From RPQJ01 sp963731105 (GTDB taxonomy: Bacteria; Pseudomonadota; Gammaproteobacteria; Steroidobacterales; Steroidobacteraceae), in assembly GCA_963731105.1 (NCBI GenBank), contig CAVSUM010000005.1:124001-188000 (forward strand): DNA of 64,000 nucleotides, in the 5' to 3' direction. The number at the start of each line of letters is the position of its first letter. Within the stretch, counting starts at the first letter, position 1. Of the stretch, positions 37,844 to 46,284 are shown piece by piece. A program made the translations under genes and the position numbers. Under the pieces are notes generated by a model. It saw only the letters and a program-made list of their open reading frames with translations, ran no database searches and had not been told where the DNA came from.

Positions 37844-38623
37844 TCAAAGCCCCAGCTCGAAACGGTCCGCGTCGAGGTGCGCCGGGAAGCTGTCGCGATA
37901 GGCGCGCAGCGATTCCAGATCGAGCACCGCGGTCTCGACGCGGTCACCGCCGCCCTCGCTCGACAGCGGCTGGCCCAGGAAATCGACCGCGACGCTGTCG
38001 CCCGCGTAGGTCGTGCCGTTGCCGTCCTTGCCGATGCGATTCACACCGACCACGTAGCTCTGGTTTTCGATGGCGCGCGCGCGCAGCAGCGTGCTCCAGG
38101 CGAGCGCACGTCGCTGCGGCCAGTTCGCCACGTACAGCAGCAGGTCGTAGTCGCCGCGGCTGCGGCTCCACACCGGGAAGCGCAGGTCGTAGCAGATCAT
38201 CGGGCACACTCGCCAGCCCTTCAGCGCCACCACCAGCCGGCGCGTGCCGGCCGCGTAGTGCTCCTGCTCGCCGGCGAGGCGGAACAGGTGGCGCTTGTCG
38301 TAATGCTCGAGCGAGCCGTCGGGTCGCGCCCAGACCAACCGGTTGTAGCAACGTCCGCCGTCGCGGACGATCAGGCTGCCGGCGATGACGCAGCCGAGCG
38401 CCGCGGCCTCCTCCCGCATCCAGTCGACGGTCGGCCCGTCCATGTCCTCGGCGAGCTCCGCGGCGGCCATGCTGAAGCCGGTCGAGAACATCTCGGGCAG
38501 CACCACCAGGTCGGTATGGCCGACGAGGCCGCGAAAATGCGCCGCGAGGCGGTGCCGGTTGGCGGCCGGATCCTGCCAGGCGAGCTCCGTCTGGACGAGT
38601 GTGACACGCAGGTGAGTACTCAT
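37844..38623 (-). CDS. Omega-amidase (YafV/Nit2-type carbon-nitrogen hydrolase)
   Basis: 259 residues. The catalytic triad of nitrilase-superfamily amidases is visible: Glu44 (LPEMFSTGF), Lys110 (HYDKRHLF) and Cys144 (ICYDLRFPVW). It hydrolyses omega-amides of keto acids such as alpha-ketoglutaramate. Its ATG overlaps the stop of the transaminase gene (ATGA). Glutamine-dependent transamination of keto-methylthiobutyrate by that transaminase would yield the omega-amidase substrate, so the two probably act in sequence. Length and motifs match the YafV group. Confidence 0.9.
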   Translation of the reverse strand: MSTHLRVTLVQTELAWQDPAANRHRLAAHFRGLVGHTDLVVLPEMFSTGFSMAAAELAEDMDGPTVDWMREEAAALGCVIAGSLIVRDGGRCYNRLVWARPDGSLEHYDKRHLFRLAGEQEHYAAGTRRLVVALKGWRVCPMICYDLRFPVWSRSRGDYDLLLYVANWPQRRALAWSTLLRARAIENQSYVVGVNRIGKDGNGTTYAGDSVAVDFLGQPLSSEGGGDRVETAVLDLESLRAYRDSFPAHLDADRFELGL

Positions 38624-39797
38624 GCGATCGATCCTCCTCGGACGGCGAACCGCGACAGCCGCTCGGCGGCTGCGTCGAGGGTCGCGTCGTTCTTGGCAAA
38701 GCAGAAACGCACCACCCGCCCCGTGGCGGCGGTTGCGGAGAAGACGGAAATCGGGATGGCCGCCACGCCCGCCTCGCGCGTCAGCCAGCGCGCGAACTCG
38801 ACGTCGGGCAAGTCACTCACCGTCGCGTAGTCGGCGAGCTGGAAGTACGTGCCGCTGCTCGGCACGCAACGCAACGCGGTGCCCTCGAGCAGCCGGCAGA
38901 AACGATCGCGCTTGTGCTGGTAGAACTGCGCCAGTTCGCGGGCATGCTGCGGGCATTCGCCGAGGAATCGCGCCAGCGCGGCCTGCATCGGCGCGGCCAC
39001 TGCGAACTGCACGAACTGGTGCACCTTGCGGAACTCGGTGGTCAGCGCGGGCGGCGCGACGCAGTAGCCGACCTTCCAGCCGGTGCAGTGCAGCGTCTTG
39101 CCGAACGACGAGACGACGAAGCTGCGCGCGGCGAGCGACGGCCGACCGAGCAGGCTGAGGTGCTGGCGGCCGTCGAACACGATGTGCTCGTAGACCTCGT
39201 CGGACAGCACCAGCACCCCGTTGTCGCGCAGCACGTCCTCGAGCGCGTCGAGGTCCGCCGCGCTGAACACGGCACCCGTCGGATTGTGCGGCGAGTTGAC
39301 GATGACGAGCCGCGTGCGCGGCGTGATCGCGTCCCGCACCCGGTCCCAGTCCACGCGGTAGCCACTCGGCAGCAGCGGGATGCGCACGGCACGACCGCCG
39401 GCCAGCTCGACCGCTGGCTCGTAGGAGTCGTACGCCGGCTCGAGCAGGATCACCTCGTCGCCCGGTCGCACCACCGCGTGCACCGCGCAGAACAGCGCCT
39501 CGGTGGCGCCCGAAGTGACGGTCACCGACGCCTGCGGATCGACCTCGCAACCGTACAAGGTCGCGCACCTTCGCGCCGATCGCCTCGAGCAGCGCCGGCC
39601 ACCCCGGCATCGGCGCGTACTGGTTGATCCCGGTCCGCATCGCCTCGCCGACCAGTTCCACCAGCCGCGGCGGCGGATCAAAGTCCGGAAACCCCTGCGA
39701 CAGGTTGATCGCACCGCACTCCTGTGCGAGGCGCGACATGACGGTGAAGATCGTCGTGCCAACACGCGGCAGCTTCGACGTCGGCAGCACTAACACG
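38620..39797 (-). CDS. Methionine/glutamine aminotransferase (YbdL-like), one frameshift as read
   Basis: About 392 residues, class I/II PLP aminotransferase. The N-terminal frame gives LPTSKLPRVGTTIFTVMSRLAQ and INLSQGFPDFDPP, the YbdL signature. An extra T near 39556 then shifts to the frame carrying LYGCEVDPQASVTVTSGATEALF, NSPHNPTGAVFS, SDEVYEHIVFDG and SSFGKTLHCTGWKVGY (PLP Lys). No ATG fits the N-terminus; GTG at 39797 or 39791 is the probable start. Coupled to the omega-amidase by an ATGA overlap. It is expected to transaminate keto-methylthiobutyrate to methionine using glutamine or aromatic donors. Confidence 0.85.
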
Positions 39798-39959
39798 ACG
39801 CGCAGCCAGTTCCGCCGGAGTCGGGAACAGGGATGGGTTCGGGAGACCGTCGCGCCGCACGGACGCGGCGCGCGAGCCTCCATGGACGGATTCACGGCGT
39901 GTCTCCCGGATCCATCCCCGATTGGCCGAACTCCGGCGACACTCATGGCTCGCCGCGCT
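39798..39959. other. Intergenic stretch between ppgK and the aminotransferase
   Basis: 162 bp with no recognisable gene, hairpin or promoter. Probably contains the ribosome-binding region of the aminotransferase and possibly a promoter. Confidence 0.3.
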
Positions 39960-40706
39960 TCACGACAAATCGGCTGCCGCCATCGCCGCGCCGATCATGC
40001 CCGCGTCGTTGCGGAAGTGCGCCGGCACGATCTCCGCGCGGCTGTGCAACAGCGGACCGAAGTGTTCCCAGTTCTCGGTCACGCCGCCGCCGATGATGAA
40101 CACGTCCGGCCACAGCAACGCGTGGTAGGCAGCCAGCACCTCGTTCACCTCGGTGGCCCATTCCTGCCAGCCGAGCCCACGATCGGCGCGCACCTTGGCC
40201 GAGGCGCGATGCTCGGCTTCCATGCCGCGCACCTCGAGGTGGCCAAGCTCCGTATTGGGCAGCAGGCGCCCGTCGATGAACAGCGCCGTGCCGATGCCGG
40301 TACCGAGCGTCAGCACCATCACGGTACCGTCGCGCCCGCGGCCCGCACCCAGTTCCATCTCCGCCACACCGGCGGCATCCGCATCGTTGAGGAACGCCAC
40401 CGGTCGGCCCACGCGCGCCTCGAGCAGTGCGCGCGCGTCGGTGCCGATCCAGCGCTGGTCGATGTTGGCCGCAGTCCAGGCGACGCCGCGCTTCGCGACT
40501 GCCGGAAACGCCAACCCGACCGGTCCGCGCGACGGCAGGTCCCGCGCCATCGCGGCCAGCAGGTCCATGACCGCGCCAGGCGCCGCGTCGGCCGGCGTCG
40601 CGCGGCGCAACACCTCGCCGGCGAGCCGGCCCTGGGCCACGTCCACCAGGCCGGCCTTGACGAACGAGCCGCCGACGTCGAATGAAAGGATCGGTCCGCC
40701 CGTCAC
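39960..40706 (-). CDS. ppgK: Polyphosphate glucokinase (ROK family)
   Basis: 248 residues from GTG 40706, with AAGGA eight bases upstream. ROK-fold sugar kinase: phosphate-1 motif LSFDVGGSFVKAGLVD, LNDADAAGVAEMELG, and TLGTGIGTALFIDG. PNTELGHLEVRGMEAEHRAS is the polyphosphate-glucokinase version of the ROK motif, and FIIGGGVTENWEHF follows. It phosphorylates glucose with polyphosphate (often also ATP). It starts two bases after potI, as if appended to the polyamine operon. It complements the polyphosphate-using PPK2 enzyme at 9.2-10.7 kb. A plain ROK glucokinase is the alternative, but the ELGHLE...RAS context favours PpgK. Confidence 0.88.
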   Translation of the reverse strand: MTGGPILSFDVGGSFVKAGLVDVAQGRLAGEVLRRATPADAAPGAVMDLLAAMARDLPSRGPVGLAFPAVAKRGVAWTAANIDQRWIGTDARALLEARVGRPVAFLNDADAAGVAEMELGAGRGRDGTVMVLTLGTGIGTALFIDGRLLPNTELGHLEVRGMEAEHRASAKVRADRGLGWQEWATEVNEVLAAYHALLWPDVFIIGGGVTENWEHFGPLLHSRAEIVPAHFRNDAGMIGAAMAAADLS

Positions 40707-40708
40707 GC

Positions 40709-41575
40709 TCAGTCCTTTTTCAGGCTCTCGATCATCTGCTGGTTGGCCGCCAGCGCCATCTGCGCATCGCGGTCCCGCGCCTTCTGCTGCCGCGTCATCA
40801 TCACGCCGGCGACGGCCACGCCGATGGCGACGACGGTCACCAGGATGGTCGCGAGCGCGTTGATGTCCGGGCTCACGCCGAGGCGGACCTTGGAGAAGAT
40901 CACCATCGGCAACGTCGTCGAGCCCGGGCCCGCGACGAAGCTTGCGATCACGAGGTCGTCGAGCGAGAGCGTGAAGGCGAGCAGCCAGCCCGACAGCAAC
41001 GCCGGGAAGATGATCGGCAGCGTGATGAGGAAGAACACCTTCCACGGTCGCGCGCCGAGGTCCAGTGCCGCCTCCTCCAGCGACTCGTCCATCTGCACCA
41101 GGCGCGATTGCACCAGCACCGTGACGAACGCCATGGTGAAGGTCACGTGCGAGATGATGATCGTGGTCATGCCGCGGCCCCGCGGCCAGCCGATCAGCTG
41201 CTCCATGGTCACGAACAGCAGCAGCAGCGACAGTCCGGTGATCACCTCGGGCATCACCAGCGGTGCGGTCGTCAGCCCGGAGAACAGCGTGCGGCCCTTG
41301 AACGGCCCGAAGCGCGCCAGCACCATGCCAGCGAGCGTACCGAGCACCACCGCAAGCGTGGCGGAGATCGCCGCCACGCGCAGGCTGAGCCACGCAGCGT
41401 TCAGGATCTGGTCGTTCTGCAGCAGCGCACCGTACCACTTGGTGGAGAAGCCGCCCCACACGGTCACCAGCTTCGACGCGTTGAACGAGTAGACGATCAG
41501 CGACACGATCGGGATGTACAGGAACGCGAACCCGATCACCAGCGAGACGATGCGGAACCAGGATCGGCCTTGCAT
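40709..41575 (-). CDS. potI: Putrescine/spermidine ABC transporter permease PotI
   Basis: 288 residues with six membrane segments and the ABC permease EAA loop EEAALDLGARPWKVFFLITLP. The N-terminus is FRIVSLVIGFAFLYIPIVSLIVYSFN. Forms the inner-membrane channel with PotH. The ATG shares one base with the potH stop (TGATG). Corresponds to spuH in the Pseudomonas spuABCDEFGH order, which this cluster follows exactly. Confidence 0.93.
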   Translation of the reverse strand: MQGRSWFRIVSLVIGFAFLYIPIVSLIVYSFNASKLVTVWGGFSTKWYGALLQNDQILNAAWLSLRVAAISATLAVVLGTLAGMVLARFGPFKGRTLFSGLTTAPLVMPEVITGLSLLLLFVTMEQLIGWPRGRGMTTIIISHVTFTMAFVTVLVQSRLVQMDESLEEAALDLGARPWKVFFLITLPIIFPALLSGWLLAFTLSLDDLVIASFVAGPGSTTLPMVIFSKVRLGVSPDINALATILVTVVAIGVAVAGVMMTRQQKARDRDAQMALAANQQMIESLKKD

Positions 41576-42486
41576 CAGTTGTGCTCCCCGTCCTCGTTCG
41601 CCCTGCTCTGGGCGCGGTCGAGGTACATGATCGGCAGCACCAGGAACAGCAGCAGCGCGATGGCCACGGCGCTCGCCACCGGCCAGTCACGGTTGTTGAA
41701 GAACTCGGTCCACAGCACCTTGCCGATCATCAGCATGCCCGGGTCGCCGAGCAGCGACGGAATCACGAATTCGCCGACGGCCGGGATGAACACCAGCAGG
41801 CAGCCGGCGATGATGCCGGGCAGCGACAGGGGCAGCGTCACCTTCATGAACGACTGCCACGGCTTGCAGCCGAGGTCGGCCGCGGCCTCGAGCAGCGTCA
41901 AGTCCAGCTTCTCGAGGTTCGCGTACAGCGGCAGGATCATGAACGGCAGGTAGGAATAGACCATGCCGACGTAGACCGCGAAGTCGGTCTGCAGCATCTG
42001 GATCGGCTGGTCGATCAGGCCCAGCGCCATCAGCGCGTTGTTCACCAGGCCGTTGTTCTTCAGCAGCCCGATCCACGCGTACACGCGCAGCAGGAACGAC
42101 GTGAAGAACGGCAGCACGGCGAGCAGCAGCAGGATGTTGCGCGTCGACGGGCTCGAGCGCGCCATCGCATACGCCATCGGGTAGCCGATCAGCAGGCACA
42201 GCAGTGTCGAGACACCGGCGACCAGGATCGAGTTGAGGTAGGACCTCCAGTACAGGTTGTCCTCGACCAGGAACGCGAAGTTGCCGAGGTTGAGATGGAC
42301 CTGCAGCAACTTGTCCGACGCCCAGTGCAGCAGCGGCTGGTACGGCGGCATCGCGATCGCCGCCTCGGAGAAGCTGATCTTGAGCACGATCACGAACGGG
42401 ATCAGGAAGAAGACCAGCAGCCACAGGTACGGCACGGACGTGACGAGCGTCCGCCCCGAGGGCAGCCGGCGCGAAAGCCAACGCAT
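41575..42486 (-). CDS. potH: Putrescine/spermidine ABC transporter permease PotH
   Basis: 303 residues, ATG at 42486 in a TGATG overlap with potG. The permease signature is EAAADLGCKPWQSFMKVTLPLS, and the segment LLRVYAWIGLLKNNGLVN is typical of PotB/PotH. Six predicted helices and a periplasmic loop. Partner of PotI. Corresponds to spuG. The frame is intact. Confidence 0.93.
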   Translation of the reverse strand: MRWLSRRLPSGRTLVTSVPYLWLLVFFLIPFVIVLKISFSEAAIAMPPYQPLLHWASDKLLQVHLNLGNFAFLVEDNLYWRSYLNSILVAGVSTLLCLLIGYPMAYAMARSSPSTRNILLLLAVLPFFTSFLLRVYAWIGLLKNNGLVNNALMALGLIDQPIQMLQTDFAVYVGMVYSYLPFMILPLYANLEKLDLTLLEAAADLGCKPWQSFMKVTLPLSLPGIIAGCLLVFIPAVGEFVIPSLLGDPGMLMIGKVLWTEFFNNRDWPVASAVAIALLLFLVLPIMYLDRAQSRANEDGEHN

Positions 42487-43631
42487 CACTTGGTCACCAC
42501 GACCGGGCTCGACGCGTGCCAGCGCAGGTAGACCCGCTCGTCCCAGGTGAAATTGTCGTCGGCGTGGCGGTAGACGTTCGGCTGCGTCACGCGCACCACC
42601 TTGCCGGAGTCGAGCCGCACCAGGTAGATCGAGACGTCGCCCATGTAGGCGATGTCCTGCACCACGCCGTACGCCCAGTTGTCGGCGTCCGCGGGCTTGT
42701 CGCGGCTCAGCTGGATCTTCTCCGGCCGGATCGCCGCCCACACCGTCGCGCCGGGCGCGGAGCTCACGCCGTGGTCCACGTAGATCGGCGCCTCGAGGGC
42801 GTCGCACTCGATGCGCACGTAGGACGGCTCGTCCTCGATCAGCTTGCCTTCGAAGGTGTTCACCGAGCCGATGAACTCGGCGACGAAGCGCGAGTTCGGG
42901 TATTCGTACATCTCGCTGGGCGTGCCGACCTGGATGATCTCGCCGTGGTTCATCAGGCCGACGCGCGTCGAGAGCGTCATGGCCTCCTCCTGGTCGTGCG
43001 TCACCACGACGAACGTCACGCCGAGCGTCTCCTGGATGTTGATCAGCTCGAACTGCGTGTGCTCGCGCAGCTTCTTGTCCAGCGCCGCGAGCGGCTCGTC
43101 GAGCAGCAGCAGCTTCGGCTTCTTGACCAGCGCGCGGGCGAGCGCGACGCGCTGCCGCTGGCCGCCCGACAGCTGGTGCGGCTTGCGCTTCGCGAACTGG
43201 CCGAGCCTGACGAGTTCGAGCATCTCGGCGACGCGCCTGGCGATCTCCGCCCGGGCGAGGCCTTCCTGCTTGAGGCCGAAGGCGACGTTCTGCTCGACCG
43301 TCATGTGCGGGAACACCGCGTACGACTGGAACATCATGTTGACCGGCCGCTCGTACGGCGGGATCGCCGTCATGTCGACGCCGTCGATGAAGATCCGGCC
43401 GGTCGTGGGCTTCTCGAAGCCGGCCAGCATCCTGAGCAGCGTGGTCTTGCCGCAGCCCGACGCGCCCAGCAGGCAGAAAATCTCCTTCTTGTAGATGTCG
43501 AGGCTCACGTCGTCCACGGCGATGAAGTCGCCGAACTTCTTCGTGACCTTGTCGATGCGGACGTACGGCTTCGCGTCCGGGTCGGTCCACGGCTGGAACT
43601 TCTGCTGGGTCGCGCGCGGTGATGTAGCCAT
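42486..43631 (-). CDS. potG: Putrescine/spermidine ABC transporter ATPase PotG
   Basis: 381 residues. Walker A GASGCGKTT (56-64), ABC signature LSGGQRQR (154-161), Walker B LLLLDEP (174-180) and the H-loop VTHDQEEAM. A C-terminal TOBE domain follows (about 290-375). It powers polyamine import at the cytoplasmic face of PotHI. It lies 25 bp after the potF stop and overlaps potH. Corresponds to spuF. Confidence 0.95.
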   Translation of the reverse strand: MATSPRATQQKFQPWTDPDAKPYVRIDKVTKKFGDFIAVDDVSLDIYKKEIFCLLGASGCGKTTLLRMLAGFEKPTTGRIFIDGVDMTAIPPYERPVNMMFQSYAVFPHMTVEQNVAFGLKQEGLARAEIARRVAEMLELVRLGQFAKRKPHQLSGGQRQRVALARALVKKPKLLLLDEPLAALDKKLREHTQFELINIQETLGVTFVVVTHDQEEAMTLSTRVGLMNHGEIIQVGTPSEMYEYPNSRFVAEFIGSVNTFEGKLIEDEPSYVRIECDALEAPIYVDHGVSSAPGATVWAAIRPEKIQLSRDKPADADNWAYGVVQDIAYMGDVSIYLVRLDSGKVVRVTQPNVYRHADDNFTWDERVYLRWHASSPVVVTK

Positions 43632-43656
43632 GGGGTCTCTGGCGTTGGGTGGCGGG

Positions 43657-44806
43657 TCAGCGGCCGGTCGTGAAGCGCGTCCACGACCGGTTCAGCAGGC
43701 GGGTGAACTCGGCCGACTTCGACAGGTTCGGCTGCAGGCGCGCCTTGGTCTCGGCCGTCGGATAGATGCTGGGGTCGTTACGCAACTCCTCGTTGACCAG
43801 CTCGGTGGCCTTGACGTTGGCGTTGGCGTAGTTGACGAAGTCCGAGTTCCGGGCAGCGACCTCGGGCCGCAGCAGGTAGTCGATGAACAGGTGCGCATTG
43901 CCGGGGTGCTTCGCGTCCGCCGGGATCGCCAGCGTGTCGAACCACATCAGCGCGCCTTCCTGCGGGATCGAGAAGCGGATGTCGACCGGCTTGCCCGCCT
44001 CCGCCGCGCGGTCGCGCGCCTGCAGGACGTCGCCGCTGTAGCCCACCGCGATGCAGATCTCGCCGTTGGCCAGCGCTTCGATGTATTGCGAGCTGGAGAT
44101 CATGCGGATGAACGGCCGCACCTTGAGCAGCGCCTCCTCGGCGAGCTGCAGGTCGGCCTGCCGACTGGCTGTTCGGGTCCTTGCCGAGCCACAGCAGCAC
44201 GGTGCCCACCATGTCGGTCGGATCCTCGAGCACCGAGATGCCGCAATCCTTGAATTTCGCGGCCACTGCCGGATCGAACACCAGCCGCCAGCTGTCCACC
44301 GGCGCGTCGGGCATGATCGCCTTGACCTTCGCGGCGTCGAAGCCGATGCCGGTCGTGCCCCACATGTACACGACACCGTGCTCGTTGCCCGGGTCGTGGC
44401 CGGCAGCGCGCTGCAGCAGCTCCGGGTCGAGGTTGGCGAGGTTCGGCAGCTGCGCCTTGTCGAGCTTCCTGAATACGCCCGCCTTGACCTGGCGCTCGAG
44501 GAAGTAGGCGCTCGGCACCACGACGTCGTAGCCCGAGTTGCCGGTGAGCAGCTTGGTCTCGAGCACCTCGTTGCTGTCGAACACGTCGTAGCGGACCTCG
44601 ATCCCGGTCTCCTTCTGGAAGTCCTCGATCACGGCCGGGTCGATGTAGTCCGACCAGTTGTAGACGTTGAGGACCTTGTCCTCGGCGGCGGCGCCGGCGG
44701 CACCGGTGGCCGCATCCGCAGCCGGCTCCGCGGGCTTGCGCCCGCAACCAGCGACGACGACGGCGACCAGCAGCGTGGCCATGGCCGCCAGGGTGGGTGC
44801 TCGCAT
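43657..44806 (-). CDS. potF: Polyamine-binding lipoprotein PotF (second of two), one frameshift as read
   Basis: About 383 residues. Lipobox VVAGC, then VLNVYNWSDYIDPAVIEDFQKETGI, the PotD/PotF start of the mature solute-binding protein. MWGTTGIGFDAAKVK and the WFDTLAIPADAKHPGNAH polyamine-pocket region follow. An extra G near 44165 shifts the frame in the middle; both sides are well conserved. It is a paralog of the gene at 44962 and may differ in preference for putrescine versus spermidine, like SpuD and SpuE. It directly precedes the transporter genes. Confidence 0.9.
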
Positions 44807-44910
44807 CGGGACTCCCTTCTTGGTTTGCTCCGGCCGGTTGCGCAGCGGCCGACCGGGCCGAGGTTAGCTCAGCGTCCCTGCAAAAGGTAGATCGTCCCCC
44901 CAGAAAAGAA

Positions 44911-44942
44911 CGGGGCGGCGGGACTTGCGCCCCGCCGCCCCG
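44911..44942 (-). terminator. Intrinsic terminator between the two potF genes
   Basis: On the minus strand a 12-bp GC stem (CGGGGCGGCGGG with CCCGCCGCCCCG, 8-nt loop) is followed by TTCTTTTCT, 20 bp after the upstream potF stop. This is the best classical terminator in the window. It may attenuate transcription so that the first binding protein is made in excess over the transporter. Confidence 0.75.
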
Positions 44943-44961
44943 CTTGCCAGTCGGACCGCCG

Positions 44962-46113
44962 TTACTGGCCGGTCGTGAAGCGGGTCCAGGAACGGTTCAC
45001 CAGGCGCGTGAACTCGTCGCTGCTGGAGAGATCCGGGAACAGCTTGGCCTTGACCTCCGCCGACGGGTACACGCCCGGGTCGCTGCGGACTGCCTCGTCC
45101 ACCATCGGCAGCGAGGCGGCGTTGCCGGTCGCGTAGTTGACGAAGTTGGAGTTCTTCGCGGCCACCTCGGGCTTCATCATGAAATTGATGAACGCGTGCG
45201 CATTGCCGGGGTGCGGTGCGTCGGCCGGGATCGCGTACATGTCGAACCAGACGATCGTGCCTTCCTTCGGTATGTTGTACCGGATGACCACGCCCTGGTT
45301 GGCCTCGGCTGCGCGGTCACGTGCCTGCAGGATGTCGCCGCTCCAGCCCACCGCGATGCAGATCTCGCCGTTGGCGAGCGCGTCGATGTAGTTGGAGCTG
45401 TGGATCATGCGCACGTAGGGGCGCACCGACACCAGCACTTCCTCGGCCAGCTTGAGGTCGTCCGCGTTCTGGCTGTTGGGGTCCTTGCCCTTCCACGCCA
45501 GCACGGCCTTCAGCATCTCGGTGGGGGCGTCGAGGAAGGAAATGCCACAGTCCTTGAACTTGGCGGCCTCCTTCGGATCGAACACGAGGTTCCAGCTGTC
45601 GACCGGCGCGTTCGGGTTGGCGGCCTTCACCTTGGCCTCGTTGAAGCCGATGCCGGTGGTGCCCCACATGTGGTTCACCGAGTACTCGTTGCCCGGGTCG
45701 TGCAGGGCGACGCGCTCGAGGATCTCCGGGTCGAGGTTGCTCCAGTTCGGCAGCTGGGCGCGATCGAGCTTGCGGAACACGCCCGCCTTGATCTGCCGCT
45801 CCATGAACGCGGCGCCCGGCACCACCACGTCGTAGCCGGTCTTGCCGGCCAGCAACTTGGTCTCCAGCACCTCGTTCGAATCGAACACGTCGTAGTTGAC
45901 CTTGATGCCGGTCTCGGCGGTGAACTGCTCGAGCACGGCCGGATCGATGTAGTCCGACCAGTTGTAGACGTTGACGACCTTTTCCTCGGCGGCCGGCGCG
46001 GCGGGCGCCTGCCCCGTCTCGGTCGACGCGGCCTGCTCAGGCTTCTTGCCGCAGGCGATCAGAGTGGTGGCTGCAAGCAGCCCGACCAGCGCTGCGCGGA
46101 TGCTGATGCTCAT
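44962..46113 (-). CDS. potF: Polyamine-binding lipoprotein PotF (first of two)
   Basis: 383 residues from the ATG at 46113, with GAGGGG 12 bases upstream; a longer open frame to 46239 only reads through the hairpin repeat. Lipobox TLIAC, then VVNVYNWSDYIDPAVLEQF, NHMWGTTGIGFNEAKVK and WFDMYAIPADAPHPGNAHAF. The frame is intact. It shares most of its length with the following potF, including the identical ending NRSWTRFTTG. Captures polyamine in the periplasm for PotGHI. Separated from the next gene by a strong terminator and from spuC by the heptamer hairpin. Confidence 0.93.
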   Translation of the reverse strand: MSISIRAALVGLLAATTLIACGKKPEQAASTETGQAPAAPAAEEKVVNVYNWSDYIDPAVLEQFTAETGIKVNYDVFDSNEVLETKLLAGKTGYDVVVPGAAFMERQIKAGVFRKLDRAQLPNWSNLDPEILERVALHDPGNEYSVNHMWGTTGIGFNEAKVKAANPNAPVDSWNLVFDPKEAAKFKDCGISFLDAPTEMLKAVLAWKGKDPNSQNADDLKLAEEVLVSVRPYVRMIHSSNYIDALANGEICIAVGWSGDILQARDRAAEANQGVVIRYNIPKEGTIVWFDMYAIPADAPHPGNAHAFINFMMKPEVAAKNSNFVNYATGNAASLPMVDEAVRSDPGVYPSAEVKAKLFPDLSSSDEFTRLVNRSWTRFTTGQ

Positions 46114-46175
46114 GTGCGAAAGTACCCCTCGTGATGGAACCGGCGCGCGGGACGCTGCGCGGAGCCGAGAGTTTA

Positions 46176-46284
46176 TAGCGGATAGCGGATAGCGGATAGC
46201 GGATAGGGGTCGGAGGTGCAGAGCCACGTCGGGCACCACGGCACCTTCCGGCCCTATCCGCTATCCGCTATCCGCTATCCGCTA
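46176..46284. repeat. Heptamer-built inverted repeat between spuC and potF
   Basis: Left arm 46176-46208 is built of GATAGCG heptamers (three exact, then GATAGGG). Right arm 46252-46284 is its perfect 33-nt reverse complement (CGCTATC units). The 43-nt loop contains a weaker inner stem (CGGAGGTGC with GCACCTTCCG). The TAG stop codon of spuC is the outer end of the right arm (46284-46282). It can fold into a very long hairpin in the mRNA. Confidence 0.9.

Noticed and set aside
42516..43622. Long open frame antisense to potG
   Set aside because: A mirror of the ABC ATPase codon pattern, with no motif of its own; many similar antisense frames occur under potH, spuC, puuA and rlmL.
46114..46239. 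N-terminal extension of the first potF
   Set aside because: It translates the heptamer hairpin itself and precedes a perfectly good lipoprotein signal starting at 46113.
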